Origin: an uncultured Coriobacteriaceae bacterium | GTDB lineage: Bacteria > Actinomycetota > Coriobacteriia > Coriobacteriales > Atopobiaceae | Length of the DNA stretch: 44,487 nucleotides | Direction: 5' to 3' | Assembly (NCBI GenBank): GCA_902779675.1 | Contig: CACZCK010000023.1 | Location: forward strand, 1-44,487 | Shown: in pieces, positions 1-7,102 of the stretch | Layout of the letters: each line of letters starts with the position of its first letter | Numbering within the stretch: the stretch's first letter is position 1 | The notes under the pieces: generated by a model | Database searches by the model: none | What the model was told of the DNA's origin: nothing | What the model saw: only the letters and a program-made list of their open reading frames with translations | Position numbers and translations under genes: made by a program

Positions 1-333
1 TCCGTTGAGGTTGAGGGGCATGTTGCTGTAGTCCCACCAGTATGCGTGGAAGAGCTTCTCGAGGGCCCAGTGGGTCACGTACTCAAGGATCGCGCTGCCG
101 ACGGCCATGACCAGGAAGACCTCCCACCACGGCAGGGTGGTTCCCTGCTCGAGCGCGTGGTGCCATAGCAGCATGATGCCCACGATTCCCGTGCCATAGA
201 TGGGGCACGCCGGCCCGTAGAGGAAGCCGCGGTTCTGCCACGTGCGCTCCACGATGGTGCAGTAGGTGGACTCCCAGATCCATCCGACGACGCTATAGAC
301 GATGAACCAGACGAACACCTGGCATACGAGCAT
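1..333 (-). CDS. Putative ABC-transporter type IV (CmpB-like) membrane protein, partial
   Basis: The reverse strand reads from an ATG at 333 off the left edge of the window, so only about the first 111 residues are seen and the C-terminus is missing. The visible protein is hydrophobic and contains a GWIWES-like motif near residue 17, then NRGFLYGPACPIYG, then an ILEYVTH segment followed by LEKLFHAYWWDYS and PLNLNG. This order of motifs is typical of the CmpB-like integral membrane family (PF06541), whose function is not established despite the ABC-permease name. Transcription diverges from the racemase-like gene that starts at about 467. Family assignment is from remembered motifs; the transport role is only nominal. 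Confidence 0.8.
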   Translation of the reverse strand, partial: MLVCQVFVWFIVYSVVGWIWESTYCTIVERTWQNRGFLYGPACPIYGTGIVGIMLLWHHALEQGTTLPWWEVFLVMAVGSAILEYVTHWALEKLFHAYWWDYSNMPLNLNG

Positions 334-466
334 GGTTGCCTCCCTTTGCGATGGCGCGGGCGTCGCTCCAGTATGCGGCAAATCGGTCGCGCCGCCGTTG
401 CGATGGCAGATACGTAACATAAGGTATGCTCGAGGGGATGGCAAGTGGGGCGTACGGGGAGGCATC

Positions 467-832
467 GTGGAGGGCGCAGGGATACCGAAGACCTTTGCGG
501 AGATCTGTCGCGAGGTGCGTGGGCACGGGTGGCGTCGGGTCATCCTGCTCGGAGAGGACCTGCGCGACGGTCCCTATTCGCTCAAGGCCTGCTTGGCGCA
601 GGCGGGCGTGCTGGTGCTCTCGCCCGGTGCCGCCGACAGGGACTGGCTACGGGGTATTGCCGCGGGCGGCGCAGCCGACGATGCGCCGCGTTCCCGCTTC
701 TGCGCGATGCTCGCCGACGGCATGGAGCATGGCGTGCAGGCTGTGCTTTCGACGGACGCCTTTCTGGCGGGGCTTGCCGAGGGCTCTGGCGTGGGTGCTC
801 CGGTGCTCGTCGTGGGGGAGGACGGAAGATGA
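467..832 (+). CDS. Small protein resembling the C-terminal half of Asp/Glu racemases
   Basis: This is a 121-residue protein if it starts at the GTG at 467, which has GGGGAGG four bases upstream; an in-frame ATG at 302 would overlap the divergent gene and is less likely. The visible order is a helix (IPKTFAEICREV), a strand and turn RRVILLGED, a YSLKACLAQAGVLVLSPGA segment, an ADRDWLRGI segment, and a late GVQAVLSTDAFL segment. This matches the layout of the second lobe of aspartate/glutamate/hydantoin racemases (GLLGT...Y...L...GI.V..P...DR). The first lobe is absent and the catalytic GCTE-type cysteine is replaced by STDA, so racemase activity is unlikely. Its stop overlaps the ATG of the Nudix gene (ATGA), so the two are probably co-translated. 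The homology is my inference from pattern; moderate certainty. Confidence 0.5.
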   Translation: MEGAGIPKTFAEICREVRGHGWRRVILLGEDLRDGPYSLKACLAQAGVLVLSPGAADRDWLRGIAAGGAADDAPRSRFCAMLADGMEHGVQAVLSTDAFLAGLAEGSGVGAPVLVVGEDGR

Positions 833-1689
833 TTCAGGACATAGCGCCGCATAGGCTGGCCAACGAGTACCGAGGGGACGCGACGCCGCGGGAGGGCGAC
901 TGGGTCCTCTATGTGCGCGGCCAGGAGCTGGCGGTAAAGAGGGAGGATGTGCCCGAGCCGTCGTTTGCGCTGCCGCGCGTGGGCGAGACGGGCGTGGCGA
1001 GCGAAGGGCTCACGTACCTCTTTGCGCTGGACGGGAGGTCGTGTTGGCTGGCCGGCGATGCAGGCCAAGCGGAGCCTCCGGCAGGCTACGGGCTAGTGCA
1101 CAATCGCGACCTGCGCATGGAGGGGCGAGGGCCGCGCGAGCTGATGTATGTGGCCTATACCGGGGTGCATCTGGGTGGATGGTATGCGCGCGCCCGCTAC
1201 TGCGGCGCCTGTGGCGCGCCAATGGCCCACCACGCCACGTTGCGTGCCATGAGCTGCCCCGCCTGCGGCAACGTGGTGTTCCCGCGGCTCAACCCGGCGG
1301 TCATCGTGTGCGTGCGCGACCCCGAGCGCGACAAGATCGTGCTCACGCGCTACGCGCGTGGACGCTACATGCCCATTGATGCCTTGGTGGCGGGCTTCGT
1401 GGAGATAGGTGAGACCATCGAGGACTGCGTGCGCCGGGAGGTGCGCGAGGAGCTGGGCCTTAAGGTCAAGAACATCTCGTACTACAAGTCGCAGCCGTGG
1501 GGCGTTGCCGGTGACATCCTGTCGGGCTACTGGTGCGACGTGGACGGCGACCCGACCCTGCACATGGACACCTCCGAGCTGGGGCGTGCGGTCTGGGCGG
1601 GACCCGACGAGGTCGTGGGGCAGCCTGACGACCTGAGCCTGACCAATGAGATGATGTGTCGATGGCGCGACGAACATAATCGCAGATAG
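829..1689 (+). CDS. nudC: NAD(+)/NADH pyrophosphatase (NudC-type Nudix hydrolase)
   Basis: A protein of 286 residues expected to cleave NAD(H) to NMN(H) and AMP; some NudC proteins also remove NAD caps from RNA. A zinc ribbon is formed by C125, C128, C143 and C146, followed by the Nudix box at about residues 189-211 with the pattern GX5EX7REXXEELGL, and a SQPW motif at 221-224. In typical NudC the last motif continues PFP; here it continues GVAG, which may affect substrate positioning. Length and domain order (degenerate N-terminal domain, zinc ribbon, Nudix domain) fit the family. The ATG at 829 overlaps the stop of the upstream racemase-like gene. I see no strong terminator after it; the next 240 bases hold repeated GGTACAC boxes. 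Confidence 0.92.
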   Translation: MIQDIAPHRLANEYRGDATPREGDWVLYVRGQELAVKREDVPEPSFALPRVGETGVASEGLTYLFALDGRSCWLAGDAGQAEPPAGYGLVHNRDLRMEGRGPRELMYVAYTGVHLGGWYARARYCGACGAPMAHHATLRAMSCPACGNVVFPRLNPAVIVCVRDPERDKIVLTRYARGRYMPIDALVAGFVEIGETIEDCVRREVREELGLKVKNISYYKSQPWGVAGDILSGYWCDVDGDPTLHMDTSELGRAVWAGPDEVVGQPDDLSLTNEMMCRWRDEHNRR

Positions 1690-1704
1690 AAGCTGCGTTT
1701 ATAC

Positions 1705-1803
1705 GGTACACATGGTCTCTCGTCGTCTGATTCGACGGGTACACATTTGGCGGTAAATGCGTGCCCGTCGTCGCAAAACACGAGAATGCGAGTGTACCCG
1801 TCG
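1705..1803. repeat. Three GGTACAC boxes, two of them in a 12-bp inverted repeat
   Basis: GGTACACAT occurs at 1705-1713 and again at 1738-1746 in the same direction, 33 bases apart. CGACGGGTACAC at 1733-1744 is matched by its exact complement GTGTACCCGTCG at 1792-1803. The boxes sit between nudC and the DUF62 pair. They could be regulator sites for the downstream operon or a long-looped stem downstream of nudC; the roughly three-turn spacing of the direct copies favours protein binding, but this is inference. Confidence 0.45.
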
Positions 1804-1867
1804 CAGGGGCACGCTTGCTGACAGGGGCTTCGCGCGCTCGGGCGGCGTCGGCATCCGAACGGCGTGG

Positions 1868-1897
1868 TTCCTAGCTCGCGTCGGCAAGTGCTAGGCT
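1868..1897 (+). promoter_or_regulatory. Weak candidate promoter for the DUF62 pair
   Basis: TTCCTA at 1868-1873 and TAGGCT at 1892-1897 are 18 bases apart, and the -10 is preceded by TGC (extended -10). Transcription would start near 1904, just before the GGAGG ribosome site ahead of 1928. The match to consensus is poor, so this is only a suggestion. Confidence 0.25.
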
Positions 1898-1927
1898 ATC
1901 GTCACACGATGGCTTGGAGGCAGGCAC

Positions 1928-2785
1928 ATGAGTAACGCATTGGTGTTGCAGACCGACTTTGGCATGGCTGACGGCGCTGTGAGCGCCATGTACGGCGTGG
2001 CGCTGGGAGTCTCGCCTGCGCTGCGCATCTGCGACCTCACGCACGAGATTCCACCCTATGACGTCTGGGAGGCATCGTATCGCCTCATCCAGACGATCGC
2101 CTACTGGCCTGCGGGTACCGTCTTTGTGAGCGTGGTCGACCCGGGCGTGGGCACCGATCGGCGCAGCGTGGTTGCGCGCACTGCGGGCGGCCAGTATGTG
2201 GTTACGCCCGACAATGGCACCCTTACCCACGTCAAGCGCATGATGGGCATCGCCGAGGTGCACCTCATTGACGAGACGGTCAACCGCCTGGCGGGTTCCG
2301 CCCAGAGCTACACCTTCTATGGGCGCGACGTCTACGCCTACACAGGCGCGCGGCTGGCTGCTGGCATCATCGACTTCGCTGGCGTGGGACCTAAGACCGA
2401 CGTGCAGAGCCTCGTCGAGCTGCCCGTGGTCGAGTCGACTTACGACGGCGAGCGGGTAACGGGCACGATCGACGTGCTCGACGTGCGCTTTGGGAGCCTG
2501 TGGACCAACATCCCGCGCGAGCAGTTCGAGCTTTTGGACGTGCGCCATGGCCAGCGGGTCGAGGTGCTGATTCAGAATGACACGCGCACCATCTATCGCA
2601 ACCTCCTCACCTACGCACGCAGCTTTGCCGACGTGTACGTGGGTGAGCCCTTGGTCTATGTCAACAGCCTCGACTGCGTGGCCGTGGCCATCAACCAGGG
2701 AAGCTTTGCCAAGGCATATGGCATCGGCACGGGTACGAGCTGGAAGCTCTCCATCTCGAGGGCGCCGCGCCTCACGTTGGAATAG
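1928..2785 (+). CDS. SAM hydroxide adenosyltransferase (DUF62) paralogue 1, catalytic His replaced
   Basis: A 285-residue member of the SAM-dependent hydroxide adenosyltransferase/halogenase superfamily (PF01887), whose usual reaction is SAM plus water to adenosine plus methionine. The N-terminal LQTDFG motif, DPGVGTDRR at 71-79, VTPDNGTLT at 93-101 and the late SFAKAYGIG segment are all present. The water-activating triad of the family is Asp-Arg-His; here D71 and R78 align, but the position occupied by His in FHGRD is Tyr131 (FYGRD). The paralogue directly downstream keeps the His. GGAGG precedes the ATG by 8 bases. With an altered triad this copy may use another nucleophile, be slow, or act as a partner subunit. 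Family assignment is firm; the specific reaction is not. Confidence 0.9.
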   Translation: MSNALVLQTDFGMADGAVSAMYGVALGVSPALRICDLTHEIPPYDVWEASYRLIQTIAYWPAGTVFVSVVDPGVGTDRRSVVARTAGGQYVVTPDNGTLTHVKRMMGIAEVHLIDETVNRLAGSAQSYTFYGRDVYAYTGARLAAGIIDFAGVGPKTDVQSLVELPVVESTYDGERVTGTIDVLDVRFGSLWTNIPREQFELLDVRHGQRVEVLIQNDTRTIYRNLLTYARSFADVYVGEPLVYVNSLDCVAVAINQGSFAKAYGIGTGTSWKLSISRAPRLTLE

Positions 2786-2794
2786 GAGCCGCCC

Positions 2795-3652
2795 ATGAGC
2801 AGATACGACAAGCCCATCCTGGTGTTCCAGACCGACTTCACCTACGCCGAGGGGGCGGTGAGCTCGATGTACGGCGTGGTCAAAAGCGTCGATCGCGAAC
2901 TCGAGATCTTCGATGGCACGCACTACATCCCGCGCTACGATGCATGGAGCGCGAGCTACCGCCTGTATCAGAGCCTGCCCTTCTGGCCCGAGGGCACGAT
3001 CTACGTGAGCGTGGTGGACCCAGGTGTGGGCACGCCACGGCGCGCCTGCATGGCCAAGACCGCAAGTGGCCACATCGTGGTGACGCCCGATAACGGTGCG
3101 CTCACGCACCTGGCGCGCCACGTGGGCATCACCGAGGTGCGCGAGATCGATGAGACGCGCAACCGCAACCCCAATACGCGCGGAACGAGCGTCTTCCATG
3201 GCCGCGACCTCTTTGGCTATGCCGCGGCGCGCCTGGCGAGCGGCGTCATCTGCTGGGAGGAGGTCGGCCCCACCTACCCGGTCGAGGAGATCGTCTGTTT
3301 GCCCATGGCCGAGCCTGCGGTTAAGGACGGCGTGCTCACGGGCATCGTGGACATCATCGATCCCAACTTTGGCAATGCATGGACCAACATCCCGCAGGCG
3401 CTCTTCGAGCAGGCAGGCATCGCTTACGGCGACCTGCTTCACCTGCGCGTGTGCTGCGGGCAAGAACTCGTGCTCGAATGCGACCTTCCGCTCTGCCGCA
3501 CGTTTGGCGAGGTGGGTAAGGGCGAGCTTCTGGCCTACACCAACGAGCTCATGAACGTCTCGTTCACCATGAACCAGGCGAGCATTGTGGAGCGCTACGG
3601 CATCGGCTTTGGTGGCGACTGGACCGTCTCGTTCGAAAGGGCGCGCGCATAA
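2795..3652 (+). CDS. SAM hydroxide adenosyltransferase (DUF62) paralogue 2
   Basis: The second DUF62 protein, also 285 residues, begins 9 bases after the first ends, with GGAG just upstream of its ATG, so the pair is almost certainly one transcript. It keeps the full Asp-Arg-His triad (D75 and R82 in DPGVGTPRR, H135 in FHGRD) plus QTDF near the N-terminus, VTPDNGALT and NPNTRG loops. Expected reaction: hydrolysis of SAM to adenosine and methionine in the cytoplasm. The two copies are clearly related along their whole length yet strongly diverged, so the duplication is old. Context is one of SAM by-product handling: ahcY and an MTA/SAH deaminase lie within 7 kb. Hydrolase activity is inferred from the family and the intact triad. 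Confidence 0.93.
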   Translation: MSRYDKPILVFQTDFTYAEGAVSSMYGVVKSVDRELEIFDGTHYIPRYDAWSASYRLYQSLPFWPEGTIYVSVVDPGVGTPRRACMAKTASGHIVVTPDNGALTHLARHVGITEVREIDETRNRNPNTRGTSVFHGRDLFGYAAARLASGVICWEEVGPTYPVEEIVCLPMAEPAVKDGVLTGIVDIIDPNFGNAWTNIPQALFEQAGIAYGDLLHLRVCCGQELVLECDLPLCRTFGEVGKGELLAYTNELMNVSFTMNQASIVERYGIGFGGDWTVSFERARA

Positions 3653-3761
3653 GCCCGACCGCGGTTCCGTCTCAAGCGCGTTTCGTGCCCCTAGGGCCGA
3701 CGGCACCCGGCTGTGTGGCAGACTCTCATGAAGGCAAGGCTGACGGAAGGGCGAGTGCGAC

Positions 3762-5063
3762 ATGGAGCAGGAGCAGGGGAGTGTACAGGTGCAGGCTTGC
3801 GTGCTCTGTGGGACAAAGAGGGGCAGCTACAAGTTCTTTCATGGCATGAGGGACCAGGAGCTCTGCCTCTGCATCGACTGCCAGCAGAGCGCCTCGCGAT
3901 CGCTCACCGATGATCAGCTTGCCGGTATGACCGTGGCACAGCTCCGGCGTCACATGGGGGTGCGCGACAGCCTTGCAGCGACCTACCGAGACTCGTTTGT
4001 GCCCACCAAGACCTTCTGCGTCGGCAAGAAGCACGACGTTCCCATTATCGAGGTGGACGAGGAGCGCGGGCTGTGGGCGCTACCCAACGCCCCCATGCCC
4101 ATGGCGCAGTCGATCGACTCCATCGTCGACGTCGAGGTGACCCTGTATTCTGATGAGCTCGGCGAGGACGAGGACCTTGAGGAGGAGATCGTCGAAGGCG
4201 TGAGGCTCAGGGACCTCATACCGCTCGTGCGCAGGTTCGTGAGGTCGCTCTACAAGTCCGGGCACACCGACTTGGCCCCCATTCCGGAGGGACGGCTGGT
4301 GAGCTGCCTCAATCTGATACTGACGCTCGACGACAGGGAGTCCGGGATAGACAGGGTGGAGATCGACCTGGTGCCGTTCTGGATTTGCTGGCCAAAGCAT
4401 GTGGATGCGGGCTATGACTGCGCCTACGACCTCATCGTGTTTCTCAAGCAGCTCGCAAACGATGCCTATGGCAAGGAGCGTGCGGCAGGCAAGGGTCTCG
4501 ACCTGAGCTGCAACGAGCATCTGGCCATGCTTGCGGACAAGGGTCTCATGCCGATCGACGACGCCGAGGTCCTGAGGTACTACCTCGAGCGTGTTCCCGA
4601 GTACGGAGCTGCAGCGGGGGCTTCGTCATACGTCCTCGTCAAGTCGGCTGTCGACGCGGTGCGCGAGCACCTCCTCTTTGGCGAGAAGGCTCCTGACCTG
4701 AACACCCAGCATACGGTGGGCATCGAGACGTTCCTTGGCGCGTTCTATCGCTATGCGCCTGGGCTTGCGGTGAGCGACGTCGTGTACATCATGGACTCGA
4801 CGAGGCTCCAGTCCGGTAAGGGCGGCATGTTGTTTGCCCAGGAGAGCTTTGCCGTCGACGACTTTGCAACCGGCTTGGAGGGGCAAGTGGGGCTGGTGCA
4901 GCCCATCCGCTATGACGACCTACTCTTTGTAGGACACGGGGAAGGCAAGGCACAGCTTGTCCTGGCATACCGGGACGGAAGGCGCATAGAGGTGAACGGC
5001 GGAAAGTGCGCCCACTTTATCTTTGCGGTCGTCAACTGCGTCCTGATGCTGCGTTCCAAGTAG
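3762..5063 (+). CDS. Zinc-ribbon (DUF4428-like) protein of unknown function
   Basis: A 433-residue soluble protein. The first 40 residues hold a metal-binding knuckle set (C13, C16, C35, C37, C40) in the style of DUF4428 zinc ribbons. Residues around 110-150 are very acidic (SDELGEDEDLEEE). The central part is mixed helix and strand with no catalytic motif that I recognise. The last 80 or so residues (GGMLFAQESFAVDDF, then a glycine-rich turn and a hydrophobic end) have the alternating pattern of a PH-like or bacterial PH (YokE/SHOCT-partner) domain. No signal peptide and no membrane segment. The gene stands alone between the DUF62 pair and a terminator hairpin shared with ahcY. Function unknown. 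Confidence 0.75.
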   Translation: MEQEQGSVQVQACVLCGTKRGSYKFFHGMRDQELCLCIDCQQSASRSLTDDQLAGMTVAQLRRHMGVRDSLAATYRDSFVPTKTFCVGKKHDVPIIEVDEERGLWALPNAPMPMAQSIDSIVDVEVTLYSDELGEDEDLEEEIVEGVRLRDLIPLVRRFVRSLYKSGHTDLAPIPEGRLVSCLNLILTLDDRESGIDRVEIDLVPFWICWPKHVDAGYDCAYDLIVFLKQLANDAYGKERAAGKGLDLSCNEHLAMLADKGLMPIDDAEVLRYYLERVPEYGAAAGASSYVLVKSAVDAVREHLLFGEKAPDLNTQHTVGIETFLGAFYRYAPGLAVSDVVYIMDSTRLQSGKGGMLFAQESFAVDDFATGLEGQVGLVQPIRYDDLLFVGHGEGKAQLVLAYRDGRRIEVNGGKCAHFIFAVVNCVLMLRSK

Positions 5064-5074
5064 CGAATGCAACG

Positions 5075-5110
5075 AAAAGGGCGGGAAGAGGCGCACCCTC
5101 TTCCCGCCCT
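5075..5110 (-). terminator. Terminator hairpin between convergent genes
   Basis: A perfect 13-bp stem (AGGGCGGGAAGAG at 5078-5090 with its complement at 5098-5110) closes a 7-base loop. The AAAA at 5075-5078 becomes a short U tract on the minus strand, so it best serves ahcY, though it also lies 15 bases after the upstream plus-strand gene. Confidence 0.8.
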
Positions 5111-5134
5111 ATGACCAGGCTCGCGCCGCTTGGC

Positions 5135-6382
5135 CTAGATGCCGCTCTCGTTGAGGTACTTCTCCTGCTCGGGGGTGAGCACGTCGATGGCCTTGCCCAT
5201 GAAGGCGAGCTTCTTGTGGGCCACGTCGTAGTCGACCTCGTCGGGCACGTCCATGAGCATCTCGTCAAAGGTGCCCTGATGCTCCACGAGGTACTTGGCG
5301 GAGAGCGCCTGGATGGCAAAGCTCATGTCCATGATCTCGGCGGGATGGCCGTCGCCGCAGGCCAGGTTGACCAGGCGACCCTCGCCGAGCACGTAGATCC
5401 AGTTGCCGTTGGTGAGCTTGTAGCCCACGATGTTCTCGCGCATGTCGGCGGTCTCGACGGCGTTGGCGCGCAGCCACGCCATGTCGACCTCGCAGTCAAA
5501 GTGGCCGGCGTTGCAGCAGATGGCGCCGTCCTTCATGTTGAGGAAGTCCTCCTCGTCGATGACCTTCTCGCAGCCAGTTACCGTGACAAAGAAGTCACCG
5601 AGCTTGGCGGCCTCGGCCATGGGCATGACGTCGAAGCCGTCCATGATGGCTTCGATGGCCTTGACCGGGTCGATCTCGGTCACGATGACGCGGGCGCCCA
5701 GACCCTTGGCGCGCATGGCCACGCCCTTGCCGCACCAGCCGTAGCCGGCTACAACGGCGATCTTGCCAGCGACCACGAGGTTGGTCGCGCGGTTGATGCC
5801 GTTCCAGACGCTCTGGCCGGTGCCGTAGCGGTTGTCAAAGAAGTGCTTCATCTGGGCGTTGTTGACGCGCACCATCGGGAAGCGCAGCTTGCCCTCGCGG
5901 TTCATGGCCTCCAGACGGATGATGCCGGTGGTCGTCTCCTCGCAGCCGCCGATGATGGCGTCGATGAGCTCGGGGTACTTGGTGTGCACGCGGTTGACCA
6001 GGTCGCCGCCGTCGTCGATGATCAGCGTGGGGCCAACGGCCAGCACGTCGTCGATGCAGCGCATGTAGTCCTCGTCCGAGATGGCGTGCCAGGCATGCAC
6101 CTCGATGCCCTCGGTGACCAGGGCGGCCACGACGTCGTCCTGCGTGGAGAGGGGGTTGGAGCCGGTGGCGTAGACCTCGGCGCCGCCCGCCTGCAGGACC
6201 TCGCAGAGGTAGGCCGTCTTGGCCTCGAGGTGGATGGAGAGGGCGATTTTCTGGCCGGCGAAGGGCTTGGTCTGCGAGAACTCCTCCTTGAGCATGGTGA
6301 GCAGCGGGCAGTTGCGTCGCACCCACTCGATCTTGCGCAGGCCGCCCTCGGCCAGATTGATGTCCCGGATCTCGCTTGCCAT
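5135..6382 (-). CDS. ahcY: Adenosylhomocysteinase (SAH hydrolase)
   Basis: Reversibly splits S-adenosylhomocysteine into adenosine and homocysteine, using bound NAD, and so relieves product inhibition of methyltransferases. The 415-residue protein shows the N-terminal LSIHLEAKTA and GSNPLSTQDDV segments, the substrate loop NAQMKHFFDNRYGTGQS, the Rossmann motif VAGYGWCGKG, and NAGHFDCEVD. It is the short form: it ends at TPEQEKYLNESGI without the KxxHYRY tail of the long eukaryotic and proteobacterial enzymes, as in archaeal and Thermotoga enzymes. GGAG lies about 8 bases before the ATG. It diverges from the small membrane protein at 6554 and is followed by a shared terminator. Identification is secure. 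Confidence 0.97.
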   Translation of the reverse strand: MASEIRDINLAEGGLRKIEWVRRNCPLLTMLKEEFSQTKPFAGQKIALSIHLEAKTAYLCEVLQAGGAEVYATGSNPLSTQDDVVAALVTEGIEVHAWHAISDEDYMRCIDDVLAVGPTLIIDDGGDLVNRVHTKYPELIDAIIGGCEETTTGIIRLEAMNREGKLRFPMVRVNNAQMKHFFDNRYGTGQSVWNGINRATNLVVAGKIAVVAGYGWCGKGVAMRAKGLGARVIVTEIDPVKAIEAIMDGFDVMPMAEAAKLGDFFVTVTGCEKVIDEEDFLNMKDGAICCNAGHFDCEVDMAWLRANAVETADMRENIVGYKLTNGNWIYVLGEGRLVNLACGDGHPAEIMDMSFAIQALSAKYLVEHQGTFDEMLMDVPDEVDYDVAHKKLAFMGKAIDVLTPEQEKYLNESGI

Positions 6383-6553
6383 GAAAACGCTCCAATCTTT
6401 GATGCGGCAGGCGCCGCGAAATGTGACGGCAACAGTCTAGGACAAGCGGGGTAGCGATGCCATCTGACCAGAATAGCCACATCGTTTGTGCTGGCGCGGC
6501 GCGATACACTGGTACGAGCAGGGGACGCATCGGCACTATCTGGGAGGCTGTTC

Positions 6554-7084
6554 GTGGCACGACCCATCACGCAGGCGGAGCGCCAGCTCCTTATGGACGA
6601 TCCCGAGCTCGTCATGTTCATGCCGCGGCACCGCGGTATCCAGCCCGTGGTGTTCTTGCTGGTCATACCGGTCGTGACGATGGTCGTGCTGGCAGGGGCG
6701 CTTTACCTCACGGGGACCCTCTTTGCTGTGGTCGAGGCGGCTCCGGTACTCTCGTGCTTGGCGTACGTGGCCATTTGCTCGCTCATGCCCTTTGCCTGCC
6801 TGCGCGTCAAGACCTGGTATGACGAGGCGTACGGCTGCGACCGCGAGCTGCGGGGATTGCTGCGCAAGGAGGGTCTGATGGTCGAGGTGATACGCATCAC
6901 AGGAGCCGCCCTCCAGCGTGGCGAGGTGTACGCCGAGGGCGACGATGGCCCGTTCTTGTTTGGTATCGCCTCCACGCGCAATGCCTTCCTGCCCGAGGAA
7001 GGCACGCGGATCGCGCTGATTCGCACGGGAGAGGTCGACCTTGCCGTGCGACCCGATCCGAGGACGAGCTCTCTGCTGAGGTAG
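6554..7084 (+). CDS. Small two-pass membrane protein, unknown function
   Basis: A 176-residue protein if it begins at the GTG at 6554, which has GGGAGG six bases upstream; an in-frame ATG at 6488 has no comparable ribosome site. Two adjacent hydrophobic stretches (about residues 30-52 and 58-80) form a hairpin in the membrane. The remainder is soluble: DEAYGCDRELRGLLR, then a short beta-rich region ending in GTRIALIRTGEVDLAVRP. I do not recognise a family. It diverges from ahcY and converges on the STAS-kinase gene, with only 18 bases between the two stop codons and no clear terminator there. Confidence 0.7.
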   Translation: MARPITQAERQLLMDDPELVMFMPRHRGIQPVVFLLVIPVVTMVVLAGALYLTGTLFAVVEAAPVLSCLAYVAICSLMPFACLRVKTWYDEAYGCDRELRGLLRKEGLMVEVIRITGAALQRGEVYAEGDDGPFLFGIASTRNAFLPEEGTRIALIRTGEVDLAVRPDPRTSSLLR

Positions 7085-7102
7085 GCTGGGCCCTTCTGTT
7101 GG

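Noticed and set aside
1871..3763. A 630-codon open frame on the minus strand across both DUF62 genes
   Set aside because: It is a high-GC antisense shadow: low-complexity His/Ala/Arg-rich translation with no domain, while the plus strand holds two clear enzymes.
5006..6454. A 482-codon plus-strand frame opposite ahcY
   Set aside because: The translation is a Val/Leu/Gly/His-rich complement of ahcY without any recognisable motif.
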